Source: Caryophanales bacterium
GTDB taxonomy: Bacteria > Bacillota > Bacilli > Bacillales > Bacillaceae_J
Reading direction: 5' to 3'
Assembly (NCBI GenBank): GCA_012840465.1
Contig: DULJ01000089.1
Location: 58,490-122,489, forward strand
DNA: 64,000 bases
In this document: piece by piece, positions 51,593-60,108 of the stretch
Position numbering within the stretch: the stretch's first letter is position 1
How the letters are laid out: each line of letters starts with the position of its first letter
Program-made: the position numbers and the translations under genes
Notes under the pieces: generated by a model
The model's input: the letters and a program-made list of their open reading frames with translations, nothing else
Database searches by the model: none
What the model was told of the DNA's origin: nothing

Positions 51593-52381
51593 TTATAGTG
51601 CTCGGATTAAACCACCATCTACTAATAATGCCTGGCCTGTTACATACGAATTAGCCCCGGAACATAGGAACACAGCAATCTTGGCAAACTCTTCGGGCTG
51701 TCCATAGCGGCCAAGTGGGATGGACATCGCCTTTGCTGCTCTCATTTCTTCAAGCGTCATTCCTGCTTTACTTGCGCCAATTTGATCCAGTTCAGCCAAT
51801 CGATCAGTTCCAATTCGTCCAGGTCCTAGCGTATTAACTAGGATCTTATCTTTACCTAACTCGGTCGCTAAGCTTTTCGCTAAACCTGCAATGCCATTTC
51901 GAAACGTATTCGATAAGATCAGTCCATCAATCGGCTCTTTAATCGATGAAGAAGCAATATTTAATATCCGTCCGCCGCCTTGTTTTCTCATATGTGGCAA
52001 TACTTCACGAGTAGCTCGCACAAAGCTTAGTAAATTCAATTCAAAAGCCTGTTGCCATGCATCATCTTCGAAATTGTCGAATCCACCAGCAAGCGGACCG
52101 CCGGCATTATTCACAAGAATATCGACAGGACCAAAAGCCTCTACTGTAGCCTGGACAGTTTCCTTTATTGATGCAGGGTTTGTAATATCACAAACTGAAT
52201 AATGAACATTTCCATTTGTTTTATTTCTAATTTCCTTCGCCGTTGCCTTTAATGCGTCCTCACTTCGGCTTGCAAGCATAACATTCGCGCCTTCTTCAGA
52301 AAATTTCATAGCGATAGCCTTTCCCAATCCACGACTTGACGCCATCACTAAAGCTGTTTTTCCATTCAATCCCAAATCCAT
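51593..52381 (-). CDS. SDR family oxidoreductase lacking the usual Tyr/Lys pair
   Basis: A 262-residue Rossmann protein with the NAD(P) loop ASSRGLGKAIA, NNAGG and NIASSS. Where active SDRs have YxxxK, this sequence reads SNTFR (Ser in place of Tyr, Arg in place of Lys), as in a divergent FabG-like subgroup. Its activity is uncertain. It lies downstream of an acyl-CoA synthetase gene in the same direction, 146 bp away, with a hairpin between. Confidence 0.82.
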   Translation of the reverse strand: MDLGLNGKTALVMASSRGLGKAIAMKFSEEGANVMLASRSEDALKATAKEIRNKTNGNVHYSVCDITNPASIKETVQATVEAFGPVDILVNNAGGPLAGGFDNFEDDAWQQAFELNLLSFVRATREVLPHMRKQGGGRILNIASSSIKEPIDGLILSNTFRNGIAGLAKSLATELGKDKILVNTLGPGRIGTDRLAELDQIGASKAGMTLEEMRAAKAMSIPLGRYGQPEEFAKIAVFLCSGANSYVTGQALLVDGGLIRAL

Positions 52382-52477
52382 CTCAATAACCTCCCTGGAT
52401 ATTCCGATTATCTATCTTTTTTATGCTTATATCTATTTTCATAGTATTAAAAAAAAATGTCAAAAATTAAGATCAAT

Positions 52478-52515
52478 GAAAATAGGAAGCAAGTGAATTT
52501 CCCACTGCTTCCTGT
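52478..52515 (-). terminator. Hairpin downstream of the acyl-CoA synthetase gene
   Basis: AGGAAGCA pairs with TGCTTCCT (52484-52491 and 52506-52513). On the minus strand ATTTTC follows. The T-run is short, so readthrough into the SDR gene is possible. Confidence 0.6.
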
Positions 52516-52526
52516 TTGATCTTTTA

Positions 52527-54131
52527 TTAGTTTACAAAACGGCCATCTTTTGATTTTCCACTCTCTTCCCATTTTTGGTTGCGAAGATGGATTTTTTGAA
52601 TTTTACCCGAAGCTGTTTTCGGTAACTCCTCAACAAAAGTAACACCGGTAACAGCTTTAAAGTGAGCAAGTTTACTTCTTGAGAATTGGATAACCTCTTC
52701 TTCTGTTAGTACTACCCCCTCTTTTACTACTACAAATGCATGCGGAGTTTCTCCCCACTTTTCATGCGGTAAGGCAACTACGGCAGCCTCTAAAATACTA
52801 GGATGTTCATATAATACACCTTCGACTTCAATTGAAGAAATATTTTCTCCCCCGCTAATGATGACATCCTTTTTACGGTCAACGATTTCAACCGTTCCAT
52901 ATTCATCAACTGTTCCCATATCACCTGTATGGAGCCAGCCATCTTGGATCGTTTCCATCGTTGCTTGTTCGTTTTTCCAATAGCCTTTCATAACACTGTT
53001 GCTTCTTGTAATGACCTCGCCAACTTCTTGGCCGTTCCAAGCCACTTCATCACCTAAGTCATTGACAACCTTGACTTCACAACCAATCATCTGAATTCCT
53101 GCTTTTGCTTTTAAGCGATACTTTTGCTCTTTTGTTAGATCTTCTTCCAAATGTGGACGGATTGGTGAAAACAAGCTCAGGGGTGCAGTTTCTGTCATCC
53201 CATATACTTGAATAAACTCCCAGCCTATTTCTTCTTCTACTTTCCTAACGAAGGCCGGTGCAGGTGCAGAACCAGCAATTACGATACGAACATCATGTTC
53301 AAAGGTTGGTTTATGTTGATCATAATATTGAATTAGGCCATTTAATACAGTTGGAGCCATATGCATTACAGAAACTTTATGCTTTTGAACTAAATCCATA
53401 ATCGTTTCCGGTACAATCTTTCTTAACATAACTTGTGTTGCACCATTTGCCGTGTAATAAAATGGGGACCCCCAGCCATTTACGTGGAACATTGGCAAAA
53501 TGTGCAATAATGTATCCTTGTCGGAAACACGAATATGATGCTGTACTGATAATGCATGGAAGTAATTGTTACGGTGTGTTAACATTACTCCTTTAGGATT
53601 TCCTGTTGTTCCACTCGTGTACAACAAACTACATACATCCTGCTCGTCCATCTCCGGACGATCAAAACGGTCAGTAGAAAATCCACTTAACCATTGATCA
53701 TAGTTGATATCCTCACAAGTCTCATCAGCATAATGGATTAAAACGCTTTCAACTGTTTGCAGCTTTTCACGAATCGGAGCAATCTGATGATATAGTTCTT
53801 GATCACATACTAAAATTTTAGATTCACTATGATTTAGGATAAATAGATAATCTTCCGGAGTTAAACGTGTGTTAAGTGGTACCATAATTGCACCAGTTTG
53901 AAAAACACCGTAAAATCCTTCTAGCATTTCTAAAGTATTTGGTGCAAGATATGCAATACGATCCCCTTTTTGTACCCCTAATGACTGTAGCCCATGTGAT
54001 AACTGATTCACTCTTTCATTTAACCCAGAATAAGTGTATTCTCTTCCGTCTGTATTAATGACAGCTTTTTTTGAGCCATATAATTTAACAGCGCGGTCCA
54101 GAAAATCATTTAATAGCATTGGTACGTACAT
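52527..54131 (-). CDS. Acyl-CoA synthetase (AMP-forming)
   Basis: A 534-residue ANL-superfamily ligase. It has the P-loop YTSGTTGNPKGVMLTH, VYGMTETAPLS, GWLHTGDMG and RKKDVIISGGENIS, and ends with the catalytic Lys in PKTASGKIQK. It joins a fatty or aromatic acid to CoA. I chose the ATG at 54129-54131 (AGGGGG upstream); an upstream start would add 19 residues without a site. The substrate is not clear. Confidence 0.88.
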   Translation of the reverse strand: MYVPMLLNDFLDRAVKLYGSKKAVINTDGREYTYSGLNERVNQLSHGLQSLGVQKGDRIAYLAPNTLEMLEGFYGVFQTGAIMVPLNTRLTPEDYLFILNHSESKILVCDQELYHQIAPIREKLQTVESVLIHYADETCEDINYDQWLSGFSTDRFDRPEMDEQDVCSLLYTSGTTGNPKGVMLTHRNNYFHALSVQHHIRVSDKDTLLHILPMFHVNGWGSPFYYTANGATQVMLRKIVPETIMDLVQKHKVSVMHMAPTVLNGLIQYYDQHKPTFEHDVRIVIAGSAPAPAFVRKVEEEIGWEFIQVYGMTETAPLSLFSPIRPHLEEDLTKEQKYRLKAKAGIQMIGCEVKVVNDLGDEVAWNGQEVGEVITRSNSVMKGYWKNEQATMETIQDGWLHTGDMGTVDEYGTVEIVDRKKDVIISGGENISSIEVEGVLYEHPSILEAAVVALPHEKWGETPHAFVVVKEGVVLTEEEVIQFSRSKLAHFKAVTGVTFVEELPKTASGKIQKIHLRNQKWEESGKSKDGRFVN

Positions 54132-54243
54132 GAAAATCCCCCTTGTGTTGAACTCTTTAGAAAATTCTAAACTAAATATAGCATACATTCCCTAAAAATC
54201 ACCTAAAAAATTTTGTCCACTTCCTATATTTTTTTGTGATGGA

Positions 54244-54272
54244 ACACTATCTGGGTGAAAGTCATAGAAATA
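54244..54272 (+). promoter_or_regulatory. Possible sigma-K promoter of the gerP operon
   Basis: ACA (54244-54246) is followed after 16 bp by CATAGAAATA (54263-54272), which resembles the mother-cell sigma-K pattern AC / CATANNNTA but with one extra base in the -10. gerP operons are sigma-K-controlled in B. subtilis and B. cereus. It lies about 280 bp before gerPA, across the repeats. Confidence 0.3.
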
Positions 54273-54287
54273 TAACAAGTTAAACGA

Positions 54288-54343
54288 AATGCGAAAGCGC
54301 CCATTTAGCGAAGTTTACTAGCTGGGCGCTGGAACTGGAGATT
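54288..54343. repeat. Family B dispersed repeat, copy 5
   Basis: GCGAAAGCGCCCATTTAGCG, then AAGTTTACTAGC, then TGGGCGCTGGAACTGGA. It abuts the family A copy that follows. Confidence 0.75.
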
Positions 54344-54349
54344 ATTTAA

Positions 54350-54541
54350 CTTCATTCAGCAGAAGTCCCCCCCTTCCATAAGTGGTGAGATGAATGCAAG
54401 TTAGTATTTTAAATTCAGTGGGGGTACAAACCCCTGCTGAATAAAGTTAAAGCCTCCGGCGGATGCCTCAAATTTTCAAAGGTAATTTTTCGAGCAAGCT
54501 CGAAAAAATTTGGGCGCAAATACGCCAAGGCGAATTTGATT
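54350..54541. repeat. Family A dispersed repeat, long copy 6
   Basis: A full copy in the same orientation as copy 3: inverted ends AACTTCATTCAGCAG and CTGCTGAATAAAGTT, inner hairpin GGGGTACAAACCCC, shared tail GCCTCCGGCGGATGCC, then a hairpin TTTTTCGAGCAAGCTCGAA and the far end GCGCAAATACGCC to GCGAATTTGATT. It ends 15 bp before the gerPA ATG, so it carries the DNA just before the gene. Confidence 0.9.
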
Positions 54542-54555
54542 AAAAGGGTGTTTTT

Positions 54556-54777
54556 ATGCCAGCAATTGTAGGAGTGATTAATGTTGTAAATGTCGGTTCA
54601 AGTGCAGTTTTTAATGTTGGAGATGTCTTTACAATTGCTCCAAAAAGCTCGGCCAAAACCTTTTCTGGGGCAGGGTCCTTCAATACAGGCGATAATCATA
54701 CAATAACAAATCATTATAGCAATACAAATACTTATGATACTGATTCAGTCGATCAACCAATGGCCTTCAACTTATAA
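54556..54777 (+). CDS. gerPA: Spore germination protein GerPA
   Basis: A 73-residue GerPA/PF-type protein (MPAIVGVINVVNVGSSAVFN, GAGSFNTGD), first gene of a complete gerPABCDEF set. GerP proteins are made in the mother cell and are needed for germinants to pass through the spore coat. AAAGGGTG precedes the ATG. GerPA and GerPF share the family; the position decides the name. Confidence 0.9.
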   Translation: MPAIVGVINVVNVGSSAVFNVGDVFTIAPKSSAKTFSGAGSFNTGDNHTITNHYSNTNTYDTDSVDQPMAFNL

Positions 54778-54801
54778 ACAATCATAAAAGGAGTTTATCA
54801 T

Positions 54802-54996
54802 ATGAATTTTTATGTAAATCAGAGTATTATGATTCAATATATAAAAATCGGCGGGATATCCAATTCTTCCGTCTTTCAAATTGGAAGCGCCGGAATCATT
54901 AAACCCTATTCCCAATTAGCTAATACAGGAGGATTTACAGCACCGGCACCGGCAGCAAAACCACTTATATCGGAAGTTCCTTTGACCTCCCCATAG
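54802..54996 (+). CDS. gerPB: Spore germination protein GerPB
   Basis: A 64-residue protein (MNFYVNQSIMIQYIKIGGIS, SSVFQIGSAG) ending in a Pro/Ala-rich tail, the GerPB pattern. AAAGGAG precedes the ATG. It lies 24 bp after gerPA. Confidence 0.9.
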   Translation: MNFYVNQSIMIQYIKIGGISNSSVFQIGSAGIIKPYSQLANTGGFTAPAPAAKPLISEVPLTSP

Positions 54997-55051
54997 GCAT
55001 TCACCTATTCAGTTTCCTTACATAGGATATGTATTGGAAGAGGTGAAACTG

Positions 55052-55675
55052 ATGTACGGAGATAACGGAAGAATATATTATTACCTAAGGCAAGTTGATA
55101 CCTATTTACGGGCACAACAAGAGCAGTTTGGAAAATTAAAAGACGAAATTACCACTCTTCGGGAAACTGTGAACCAATTACGCGAAAACCAAACTACTAA
55201 TATAGACAAAATTGAGTATAAATTTGATCAATTAAAAATTGAAAGGTTAGAAGGTACATTAAATATCGGATTATCCCCTCAAGGCATGAATGACCCAGAT
55301 GCATTCGAACATTTTTCAGTAAACCAGAATCCAACTTCAAATATGCCAATTTTACAGCAACATCCAGACCTTTATCCAACACTAAAACAAGATATTCAGC
55401 AGTTCATGGCAACGGATTGTCAGCAGTATATCGACGAATGCGCCGCAAAATATAACATGAATCTGGACAGTCCGTACAGGTCATTTATAATACAAGATAT
55501 AGAAAGGCAGCTGGATACGCGCCTTCAGCATTACCTAAATCAGGCAGCCCAAAACCATTTACGTGATAGCAGTATGGAGGAAATCCTCCAATCGATATCA
55601 TCATCTGTAAAAAAAGATATCGTCAATGCGATCGATGCCTTTGTTAAACATCTTCCAATGGGAGGGAATCTTTAA
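55052..55675 (+). CDS. gerPC: Spore germination protein GerPC
   Basis: A 207-residue protein, the largest of the set, with an N-terminal coiled coil (LRQVDTYLRAQQEQFGKLKD) and a helical rest. The ATG at 55052 has AAGAGGTG upstream; a TTG six codons earlier is less likely. Its end joins the next gene without a gap. Confidence 0.9.
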   Translation: MYGDNGRIYYYLRQVDTYLRAQQEQFGKLKDEITTLRETVNQLRENQTTNIDKIEYKFDQLKIERLEGTLNIGLSPQGMNDPDAFEHFSVNQNPTSNMPILQQHPDLYPTLKQDIQQFMATDCQQYIDECAAKYNMNLDSPYRSFIIQDIERQLDTRLQHYLNQAAQNHLRDSSMEEILQSISSSVKKDIVNAIDAFVKHLPMGGNL

Positions 55676-55855
55676 TTGAATTATACCGTAATAAATCGTG
55701 AATTATGTGTTGGTGACATTAAAATCACCGGGGTTTCGACCTCTTCGGTGTTTCTAATAGGCGATACGAATACAATTTCAATGGCATCTGCCTTCGATAC
55801 ACCTCCAGAATCGTTAATAATCGGTCCGTTTGTTCCGTTAATCCCACTTGGATAA
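55676..55855 (+). CDS. gerPD: Spore germination protein GerPD
   Basis: A 59-residue protein reading MNYTVINRELCVGDIKITGV and ending VPLIPLG, the GerPD pattern with SSVFLIGDT. It starts at a TTG directly after the gerPC stop, with GGAGGG nine bases upstream. It completes the six-gene set. Confidence 0.9.
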   Translation: MNYTVINRELCVGDIKITGVSTSSVFLIGDTNTISMASAFDTPPESLIIGPFVPLIPLG

Positions 55856-55881
55856 GGAATACAATTCTGGGAAGTGATTTA

Positions 55882-56307
55882 TTGAATTATAGATTTTCTA
55901 TTGTTGATCGTTTTAATCTTCGTTCTTTAGCCTTCAGCTCTGTCCTTGAAATTGGAGATTCTAATCAAATTTTGCCTTACTCAATAGCTTTAGCCGTCCA
56001 ACGGGAAGAAGAAATATTTTATGGACACGAAGGTCATTTTAATTTTCCGCTATTTTTAACTTTGATACCAAGACCGCTTCTATCGGAACAGATACAGATA
56101 AATAGAATCAATGAATCTTCAGAAATACATGTCCATTCAGTAAATATAACGGCTGCTTCTGTTGCGAGTGTCATTCATATTGGATCAACAAATCTTATTG
56201 AGGGGGAATCTTGGATTAAACATATCCGTCATTTATCGAATGTCGAGGAAGAAGCAGTCGAAGAAGCTAAGGCACAGCAAGAGGCACAACAATTATCTGG
56301 AAGTTAA
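55882..56307 (+). CDS. gerPE: Spore germination protein GerPE
   Basis: A 141-residue protein with two copies of the short GerP-type motif (SSVLEIGDSN near residue 20 and ASVIHIGSTN near 100), starting MNYRFSIVDRFNLRSLAFSS. TTG start with GGGAAGTG upstream. The tail is Glu/Gln-rich. Confidence 0.88.
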   Translation: MNYRFSIVDRFNLRSLAFSSVLEIGDSNQILPYSIALAVQREEEIFYGHEGHFNFPLFLTLIPRPLLSEQIQINRINESSEIHVHSVNITAASVASVIHIGSTNLIEGESWIKHIRHLSNVEEEAVEEAKAQQEAQQLSGS

Positions 56308-56389
56308 TAATTAAAATACCCGAACACTTCACGAGGGACTTCCATATATTAATAATAGGACTAAGTTAGTATTAAAAAGGATGTTCAGT

Positions 56390-56608
56390 ATGCCTTCAGT
56401 AATTGGTGGACCGATCAATATTGGCTCGGCAAGTGGAGTTGTTCATTTCGGTGATTCGTTCTACATTTCCCCAAAAAGTAATTCCAAATCTTATTCTGGT
56501 TCTGGTGGGGCTAATACAGGAAATTTCGTTATGGCCAATAATGGCGTGAGTGCAACAAATACATTTGACCCTGATGCTACAGATCAACCTCATGCACAAA
56601 ATGGATAA
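56390..56608 (+). CDS. gerPF: Spore germination protein GerPF
   Basis: A 72-residue protein like GerPA (MPSVIGGPINIGSASGVVHF, GSGGANTGN, DPDATDQPHAQNG), last gene of the operon. The second ATG (56390) has GGATG upstream; the ATG three codons earlier is possible. A terminator follows within the overlap of the end. Confidence 0.9.
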   Translation: MPSVIGGPINIGSASGVVHFGDSFYISPKSNSKSYSGSGGANTGNFVMANNGVSATNTFDPDATDQPHAQNG

Positions 56609-56650
56609 AGAGTGAAAAATCATATTCATCTATGACTTTCACTCTTTTTG
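56605..56650. terminator. Bidirectional terminator after gerPF
   Basis: AAAGAGTGAAA (56607-56617) pairs with TTTCACTCTTT (56637-56647) followed by TT. The loop is 19 bases. It serves the convergent CoA ligase gene too. The gerPF stop codon overlaps the first bases. Confidence 0.85.
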
Positions 56651-56658
56651 TGTTAATT

Positions 56659-57819
56659 TCACTTCCTACTATCCATTAATTTCTTCGAATCCGGTTTCAG
56701 AGAACCTTTTGGAATAGCCTTTACAACAGGTGTTACGCGAATTATATCTTTTATTTTCGCCACTATTCCGTCACTGATTAAATCCGCGGATTCTATCATG
56801 ATCTTAATCTGATCTTGATTATTTTCCCTTGAAACAATCGCTTGATAGGTTTGAAAGCCTAATTCTTGAATGATGTTCGTTAATTGCTTTTCACGGACGA
56901 ACATTCCTTTTACCTTTACCCCATCACTTACTCTGCCTAACACTCCTGCTAATCTTTGCCCTTCAAAACCTTTTACCCAACGTGATAAGTCCCCTGTGCC
57001 AAATCTTATGAGCGGATATATTTCATCCAATAATGTTACTACTACTTCACCTTCACCCGCATCCAGCGGCAATTCCTGGCCTGTCGATGGATCACATAAC
57101 TGAACTAATGCAGTATCGGTTAGCTTTAATCCTGGGGCCTGTTTATCTTGATAAGCAATTAACCCGCAATCAGCTGTGCCATATCCTTCATAAGCGTTTA
57201 TATTTAATTTCTCACATCTTTGCTTCATGTCAGAGGTGACCATTTCCGCCGTAAAAAATGCCTTCGAGAGTTTTAATTCAGCCCCCACATTCCACCCTTT
57301 CTCTTCCGCCGCATCTAATAAAATTGTTAAAAAACTAGGGGTCCCAACATATCCGGTTACTCCCAAGTCCTTCATAACCTGAATTTGCAGTTCCGTGTTT
57401 CCTGTACCCGCAGGAACAACTGTCGCACCTAATCTCCGTAATGCGCCATCAAACATAAAACCTGCCGGTGATAAATGGTAAGAAAATGCATTTTGAACGA
57501 TATCATTTTCATTAAAGTTCGCAGTTTCTAGAGCTTCCGAGAATCTCCAGTTATCATCCTCTACTGACTGCGGATCATAAATGGGACCCGGCGACATAAA
57601 GATTCTCACCACTTTCGATGCTTCCACCGTTGTCATTCCACCGAATGGGGAAAGTTCCTTTTGAAGGGTTGGCAAGTCCTCTTTTTTTAACACAGGAAGC
57701 TTACAAAGATCTTCCCTTGATCTTATATCTTTTGGTTCTAAACCAGCCGCAATCATACGGTTTCTAAAGCCCTCCGAGTTTTTATAGGCATGTTGAATAA
57801 TAGTTGAAAGTTCAATCAT
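56659..57819 (-). CDS. Phenylacetate-CoA ligase-like enzyme
   Basis: A 386-residue PaaK-type ANL ligase (YGTADCGLIAYQD; LIRFGTGDLSRWV; GVLGRVSDGVKVKGMFV; and the C-terminal PKGSLKPDSKK lysine). PaaK proteins activate phenylacetate or related aromatic acids. The ATG overlaps the last base of the livF stop (TAATG), which ties it to the transporter operon. GAGGTGG precedes it. The substrate is not proven; the transporter suggests an imported organic acid. Confidence 0.85.
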   Translation of the reverse strand: MIELSTIIQHAYKNSEGFRNRMIAAGLEPKDIRSREDLCKLPVLKKEDLPTLQKELSPFGGMTTVEASKVVRIFMSPGPIYDPQSVEDDNWRFSEALETANFNENDIVQNAFSYHLSPAGFMFDGALRRLGATVVPAGTGNTELQIQVMKDLGVTGYVGTPSFLTILLDAAEEKGWNVGAELKLSKAFFTAEMVTSDMKQRCEKLNINAYEGYGTADCGLIAYQDKQAPGLKLTDTALVQLCDPSTGQELPLDAGEGEVVVTLLDEIYPLIRFGTGDLSRWVKGFEGQRLAGVLGRVSDGVKVKGMFVREKQLTNIIQELGFQTYQAIVSRENNQDQIKIMIESADLISDGIVAKIKDIIRVTPVVKAIPKGSLKPDSKKLMDSRK

Positions 57820-58607
57820 TATAACCACCTCTTTCTTCGTTTATATGACTTCAAATCACGATAACTTTTTCTGCCTTTGTCACTTAAACCAAGGTAAAAT
57901 TCTCGAACATCCTCATTGGATAGAAGCTTGTCAACGGGACCATCCAAGACAATTCTACCGTTTTCCATAATATAGCCATAATCCGCAATCGAAAGGGCAA
58001 TATTCGCATTTTGTTCAACAACAAGAATCGTTGTACCTTCCTCTTGATTAATTTGTTTAATGATACTGAAAATCTCTTTAACTAGTAAAGGTGCGATACC
58101 AAGGGAGGGCTCATCTAATAGGAGGAGCTTCGGCTTCGCCATTAGCCCTCTACCGATCGCAAGCATCTGTTGCTCACCACCGGAAAGATATCCCGCTTGG
58201 GCGTGCTTTAACATTTCAAGCTTTGGGAAATAATGATACACCTTTTTAATATCATCCTTTAGATTTTTTCTGTCTTTCCTTGTATGGGCACCGGCAATTA
58301 AATTATCTTCAACGGTTAAATGTTTAAAAACACGCCGCCCTTCCATACATTGAAAGATCCCTTTCTTCACAATCGTTTCGGCATTATTTTCATCGATTCT
58401 TTCACCATTTAAATTTATCCGCCCATCGGTAACTTCTCCACGTTCACTTTTTAAGAGGCCGGAAATGGCCTTCAGTGTTGTTGTTTTTCCAGCACCATTA
58501 CTTCCCAATAAAGCAATGATTTTTCCTTCGGGAATGACCATGGACATCCCTTTAAGAACAAGAATGACTTTATCATACATAACTTCAACGTTATTTAGAG
58601 TGAGCAT
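57819..58607 (-). CDS. livF: Branched-chain-type ABC transporter ATPase (LivF)
   Basis: A 262-residue ABC ATPase with Walker A GSNGAGKTTT, signature LSGGEQQMLAIGRGLM and Walker B KLLLLDEPSLGIAP, all typical of LivF. The ATG at 58605-58607 has GGGAGG six bases upstream. The partner ATPase LivG is not seen and may lie beyond the right edge. It is followed by the PaaK-like gene with a TAATG overlap. Confidence 0.9.
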   Translation of the reverse strand: MLTLNNVEVMYDKVILVLKGMSMVIPEGKIIALLGSNGAGKTTTLKAISGLLKSERGEVTDGRINLNGERIDENNAETIVKKGIFQCMEGRRVFKHLTVEDNLIAGAHTRKDRKNLKDDIKKVYHYFPKLEMLKHAQAGYLSGGEQQMLAIGRGLMAKPKLLLLDEPSLGIAPLLVKEIFSIIKQINQEEGTTILVVEQNANIALSIADYGYIMENGRIVLDGPVDKLLSNEDVREFYLGLSDKGRKSYRDLKSYKRRKRWL

Positions 58608-58665
58608 CTTTAACCTCCCATCTTGAAAGAAGGGTGTTCCCATTAGAAACACCCTCATTATTGAT

Positions 58666-58756
58666 CAAATACGCCTTGGCGTATTTGCGCCCAGATTTTT
58701 CGAGCTTGCTCGAAAACTACCGCTGAAAATCTGAGGCATCCGCCGAAGGCTTCAAC
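58666..58756. repeat. Family A dispersed repeat, half copy 7
   Basis: It begins GATCAAATACGCCTTGGCG, has TTTTTCGAGCTTGCTCGAAA and ends CTGAGGCATCCGCCGAAGGC then CAACTTTATTCAATC. The inverted-end half is missing or replaced by TTTGAATAAAGTTG. It separates livF from the binding-protein gene. Confidence 0.8.
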
Positions 58757-58784
58757 TTTATTCAATCATTTGAATAAAGTTGTA

Positions 58785-60026
58785 TTAATGACCGATGTAA
58801 TCTGTGATTACTTCAAACTTTCCGTCTTTCACTTGAGCAAGGCGGATTTGATTGGTTCCAGCGTGATTATCTGCTGAGAATGTCACTGGTGCTGCCAGAC
58901 CTTGTAAATCCAAGTTAGCGATTTTTTCTAATCCAGCCCGAATTCCTTCACCAGTAGTTGGATCATCTGCAAGTCTAACACCTTCAACCATGATTTTTGC
59001 TGCAACCCATCCTTGAACAAATTTTTGATTCTTGTCTTCTAGCTTTTCACCTTTCGTTTCAAGGAAAGTTTTAATCCCCGCTAAACCTGGAAGATCTTCA
59101 TAAGGGAATGCATGTGTTACGACGCCGATAAAGCCTTCAGCAGCGTCACCAGTAATTGGAAGTAAACCTTCACCAGTTGCCCAATTTAAGCCGATAAACT
59201 GTGTGTCAATTCCTAATTTCTTCGCATCCTTTAAGATTGTAGCTGTGGCACCCCATGTTTCTTGGATGATTGCATAATCAGGATTTTTCTTTGCCATGTT
59301 TAATAATTGTGATGTCGCATCCAATGCTTTTAGGTCAACAATTTGCTCATCAACCACCTCGATCCCAATTTTCGCGGCAAAATCTTTGGCATCTTGAATT
59401 GGAGACTTCCCAAATGCTGTATCATTGTAAAGTAAAGCTACTGTTGGTGTTCCTTCAGTGTGATGATCTTTAATCCACTTTAATGCTGAGCGAGCTTGGT
59501 CAGAGTAGGACGCAGCCGACAAGAAATTGTATGGGCTCTCCTCCCTATTTTTTAGATTTTCAGAATAGGAGGCTGAAATAAATGGAAGCTTATCAGCAGC
59601 CACTAATTGACGTAATGCTTCTGTATCTCCCGTTCCCCAGCCAAGAATCGCAGCTACTTGATCTTTAGATTTTAATTTTTGATAAAGCTTTGTTGCTTCA
59701 GGAATTTTATAGGCATAGTCATCCCCGATTAACTCTAATTTGTAGCCATTTACAGGACCCTGCGTTGCTAAATATTCGAAATAGGCTTTCTCACCTTCGG
59801 CATATGGGGTTCCAACGTCACCAGTTCCACCAGTTAAATCAAACAGACCACCAATTTTAATTGTTCCTTTTATTTCTTCTGTTTTAGCTGTTTCCTCGGA
59901 CTTTGCTCCCCCTTCATTTGTGTTGGTTGATTCCGTTTGAGATGCTTTTTGTCCCCCACCTGAACATCCTACTAACATTCCGATTGCCAGTACTGCCATC
60001 AAAACAAGCGACGATAACTTTTTCAT
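58785..60026 (-). CDS. ABC transporter substrate-binding lipoprotein (LivK-like)
   Basis: A 413-residue extracytoplasmic binding protein of the branched-chain amino acid type. Signal peptide with lipobox LVGC (Cys21), a Ser/Thr-rich linker, then two lobes (GTIKIGGLFDLTGGTGDVGT; IIQETWGATATILKDAKKLG). Many such proteins bind aromatic or fatty acids instead of amino acids; with CoA ligases next door an organic acid is plausible. Confidence 0.88.
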   Translation of the reverse strand: MKKLSSLVLMAVLAIGMLVGCSGGGQKASQTESTNTNEGGAKSEETAKTEEIKGTIKIGGLFDLTGGTGDVGTPYAEGEKAYFEYLATQGPVNGYKLELIGDDYAYKIPEATKLYQKLKSKDQVAAILGWGTGDTEALRQLVAADKLPFISASYSENLKNREESPYNFLSAASYSDQARSALKWIKDHHTEGTPTVALLYNDTAFGKSPIQDAKDFAAKIGIEVVDEQIVDLKALDATSQLLNMAKKNPDYAIIQETWGATATILKDAKKLGIDTQFIGLNWATGEGLLPITGDAAEGFIGVVTHAFPYEDLPGLAGIKTFLETKGEKLEDKNQKFVQGWVAAKIMVEGVRLADDPTTGEGIRAGLEKIANLDLQGLAAPVTFSADNHAGTNQIRLAQVKDGKFEVITDYIGH

Positions 60027-60108
60027 CTTGCTCCCCCTCTTTTTCTGAAAAGTTCGTATTGAAATAACGATAAATGATTTATCGGTTACCTCCGTTACTT
60101 ACAAAAGT

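Larger units (their letters stand above)
54132..54555. other. 424-bp intergenic region before gerPA with two repeats
   Basis: The region holds a family B copy (54288-54343) directly followed by a family A copy (54350-54541), leaving about 155 bp of unique DNA next to the acyl-CoA synthetase gene. A possible sigma-K promoter lies there. Confidence 0.6.
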
